In this document: positions 5,381 through 6,754 of the stretch, piece by piece
Layout: every line of letters begins with the position of its first letter
Numbering within the stretch: the first letter of the stretch is position 1
From: a bacterium
Lineage (GTDB): Bacteria > Verrucomicrobiota > Verrucomicrobiae > Limisphaerales > J093
DNA length: 6,754 bases
Assembly: GCA_021839785.1 (NCBI GenBank)
Contig: JAKCAB010000512.1
Span: forward strand, 1-6,754
Direction of reading: 5' to 3'
Notes under the pieces: model-generated
The model's input: the letters and a program-made list of their open reading frames with translations, nothing else
Told to the model about the DNA's origin: nothing
Databases searched by the model: none
Translations under genes and position numbers: made by a program

Positions 5381-6754
5381 ATGCCATTGCTGCCAACCTT
5401 GAAGGAACGCTGTCGCATCGCGCCGGTTTCCCGGCCAGACGCCGTGTCCACCGGTCATGACCTGCCCGGCTGCCCGCGGTCAGCCGTGGCCGCGCAACGC
5501 CCCCAGCCTGCCCGCCGCAAGCTCAATCGCCGCGCGCCGGCCTTGTTGCTGGTTGGTTTGTTCGGCTTCGCACTGCGGGCCGTCGGCACGCCGCTTGAAC
5601 TCCATCAAGCCGACCATATCTGCCTGATCGGCAATGCGCTGGCGGACCGGATGCAGCACTCCGGTTGGCTGGAGACGCTGATTTACTCGCGCTTTCCGAA
5701 GCTGGACCTGGTGTTTCGCGATCTGGGCTTTTCGGGCGACGAGCTCACAGTGCGCGCGCGCTCGCAGGACTTCGGCACGCCGGATGAATGGCTTCAGCGG
5801 GAAAAGGCAGACGTGGTCCTCGCCTTCTTCGGCTACAACGAGTCATTCCAAGGACCGGCGGGCCTGGCGCAATTCCGGCACGACCTCGAAGCGTTCATCG
5901 ACCACACGCTGGCGCAGAACTACAGCGGTCGGGGCGCGGCCCGCCTGGTGTTGTTCTCTCCGATCACGCAGGAGCAGCTCCCGGATCCGAATTTTTCCGA
6001 CCCGGCGGCGAACAACGCGAACCTGCGTCTCTACACTACCGCGATGGCCGAAGTGGCGAAGGCCAAGGGCGTCCCATTCGTGGACCTGTATGCGGCTTCC
6101 ACGGCGGCTTATGCGAAATCGCCACAGCCGCTGACCATCAACGGCGTCCACCTCACCGACGCCGGTTACCGGGCACTGGCGCCGGCGATGTACGCCGGTC
6201 TGTTCGGCGAGCCAGCCCCGGCGATGGACGGGGCGGCGTTCGAGAAGTTGCGCAGCGCCATCAACGACAAGAACCGCCAGTTCTTCCGGCGGTACCGGAC
6301 CGTCGATGGCTTCAACATCTACGGCGGTCGCTCGCATCTCGAATACAACGGCGTCAAGAACCGCGACACGATGCTGCGGGAAATGGACATGCGCGACGTG
6401 ATGACCGCCAATCGCGACCGGCGCGTCTGGGCCGTGGCGCAAGGCGGCGATCTGGTCGTGAAGGACGACAACCTGCCCCTGCCGGTCGAGGTGAAGAGCA
6501 ATCATCCCGGCCCGAATCCGGACGGGTCGTTCACGTTTTTGAGCGGCGAGGCGGCGATCCGGCACATGCAGGTTCCGCCAGGCTGCAAAGTCAACCTGTT
6601 CGCCTCCGAGGAACAATTTCCCGAGTTGGCCAACCCCGTGCAGATGGCCTTCGACACGCGCGGGCGGTTGTGGGTCGCCGCCTGGCCGAATTACCCGGAA
6701 CGCACCCCGCAAAGCCAAAAGGGGGACAGCCTGCTGCTGTTCGAGGACACCGAC
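5381..6754 (+). CDS. Exported SGNH-hydrolase-like / PVC-type membrane-bound dehydrogenase-like fusion (3' partial)
   Basis: The frame is open from 5357 through the window end without a stop. The only in-frame ATG upstream of the conserved part is at 5381 and is used here. A signal peptide (RRKLNRR, then APALLLVGLFGFAL, about residues 45-69) lies unusually deep, so a GTG at 5444 or 5486 may be the real start. Numbering from 5381, an SGNH/GDSL-like domain covers about 75-285: block I ICLIGNALADRMQ (G84-N85-A86), block II DLGFSGDEL, block III GYNE (151-154) and block V NGVHLTDAGY (N254, H257). The usual nucleophile Ser of GDS is Ala, and the DxxH Asp is Asn. A connecting region includes YRTVDGFNIYGGR and MRDVMTANRDRRVWAVAQG. 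From about 398 the start of a PVC-type dehydrogenase/beta-propeller domain is visible (VPPGCKVNLFASEEQFPEL; FDTRGRLWVAAWPNYPER; LLLFEDTD). Relatives often continue into a propeller, HEAT repeats and a CxxCH haem-binding domain; that part is outside. The substrate is unknown. Confidence 0.85.
   Translation, partial: MPLLPTLKERCRIAPVSRPDAVSTGHDLPGCPRSAVAAQRPQPARRKLNRRAPALLLVGLFGFALRAVGTPLELHQADHICLIGNALADRMQHSGWLETLIYSRFPKLDLVFRDLGFSGDELTVRARSQDFGTPDEWLQREKADVVLAFFGYNESFQGPAGLAQFRHDLEAFIDHTLAQNYSGRGAARLVLFSPITQEQLPDPNFSDPAANNANLRLYTTAMAEVAKAKGVPFVDLYAASTAAYAKSPQPLTINGVHLTDAGYRALAPAMYAGLFGEPAPAMDGAAFEKLRSAINDKNRQFFRRYRTVDGFNIYGGRSHLEYNGVKNRDTMLREMDMRDVMTANRDRRVWAVAQGGDLVVKDDNLPLPVEVKSNHPGPNPDGSFTFLSGEAAIRHMQVPPGCKVNLFASEEQFPELANPVQMAFDTRGRLWVAAWPNYPERTPQSQKGDSLLLFEDTD

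Noticed and set aside
5350..5460. Short plus-strand frame starting with a double ATG and ending in an ATGA overlap, a candidate leader peptide.
   Set aside because: It has no Shine-Dalgarno sequence and no signal or motif, its length is compatible with chance, and the ATG it overlaps (5457) is out of frame with the real gene.
5843..6718. Minus-strand open frame of 291 codons.
   Set aside because: Antisense to the SGNH/PVC-type gene, whose plus-strand frame shows family motifs throughout; the reverse translation has none.

Overview
The window is GC-rich and densely coding. It looks like a piece of a Verrucomicrobiota chromosome, probably from the Pedosphaera/Limisphaerales side of the phylum. 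This assignment is an inference from gene families. The transmembrane Ser/Thr kinase with a HEAT plus Ig-like tail, the ECF-type sigma factor opening with FATTHW, and the SGNH-like domain fused to a PVC-type membrane-bound dehydrogenase domain are all typical of the Planctomycetes-Verrucomicrobia-Chlamydiae group.

Layout: (1) 1-1475, plus strand: the 3' part of a receptor-like Ser/Thr kinase. The window opens inside the APE motif, so the ATP-binding lobe and catalytic loop lie outside. What remains is the end of the kinase C-lobe, three membrane helices, a HEAT-like region and a terminal bacterial Ig-like (Big_5/SbsA-type) domain. (2) 1548-3119, plus: a secreted protein with a signal peptide, a close relative of the same Ig-like domain, a middle domain of unknown function and a HEAT-like helical domain. 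(3) 3180-4031, plus: an ECF-like sigma-70 factor whose start is uncertain. (4) 4042-5226, minus: a xylose-isomerase-like TIM-barrel protein recognised as EboE, convergent with the sigma gene. (5) From about 5381 to the window end, plus: an exported SGNH-hydrolase-like domain joined to the beginning of a PVC-type dehydrogenase-like domain. It is cut by the window edge and divergent from eboE.

Genes 1-3 lie on one strand with short gaps and make sense as a signalling set. In this model, a membrane kinase carries an outward-facing Ig-like/HEAT sensor, a secreted protein is built from the same two domain types, and a sigma factor provides the transcriptional output. That linkage is inferred from proximity and shared domains; nothing in the sequence proves it. 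Genes 4 and 5 look unrelated to the signalling set: a solitary ebo-type metabolite-trafficking protein, and an exported protein of the kind often linked to carbohydrate or organic-matter breakdown in PVC bacteria. No RNA gene, CRISPR array, insertion sequence or phage feature was seen. Nothing here is clearly a wholly new system. The points most worth a second look are the shared Ig-like/HEAT architecture of kinase and secreted neighbour, the SGNH domain that lacks its nucleophile, and the lone eboE.
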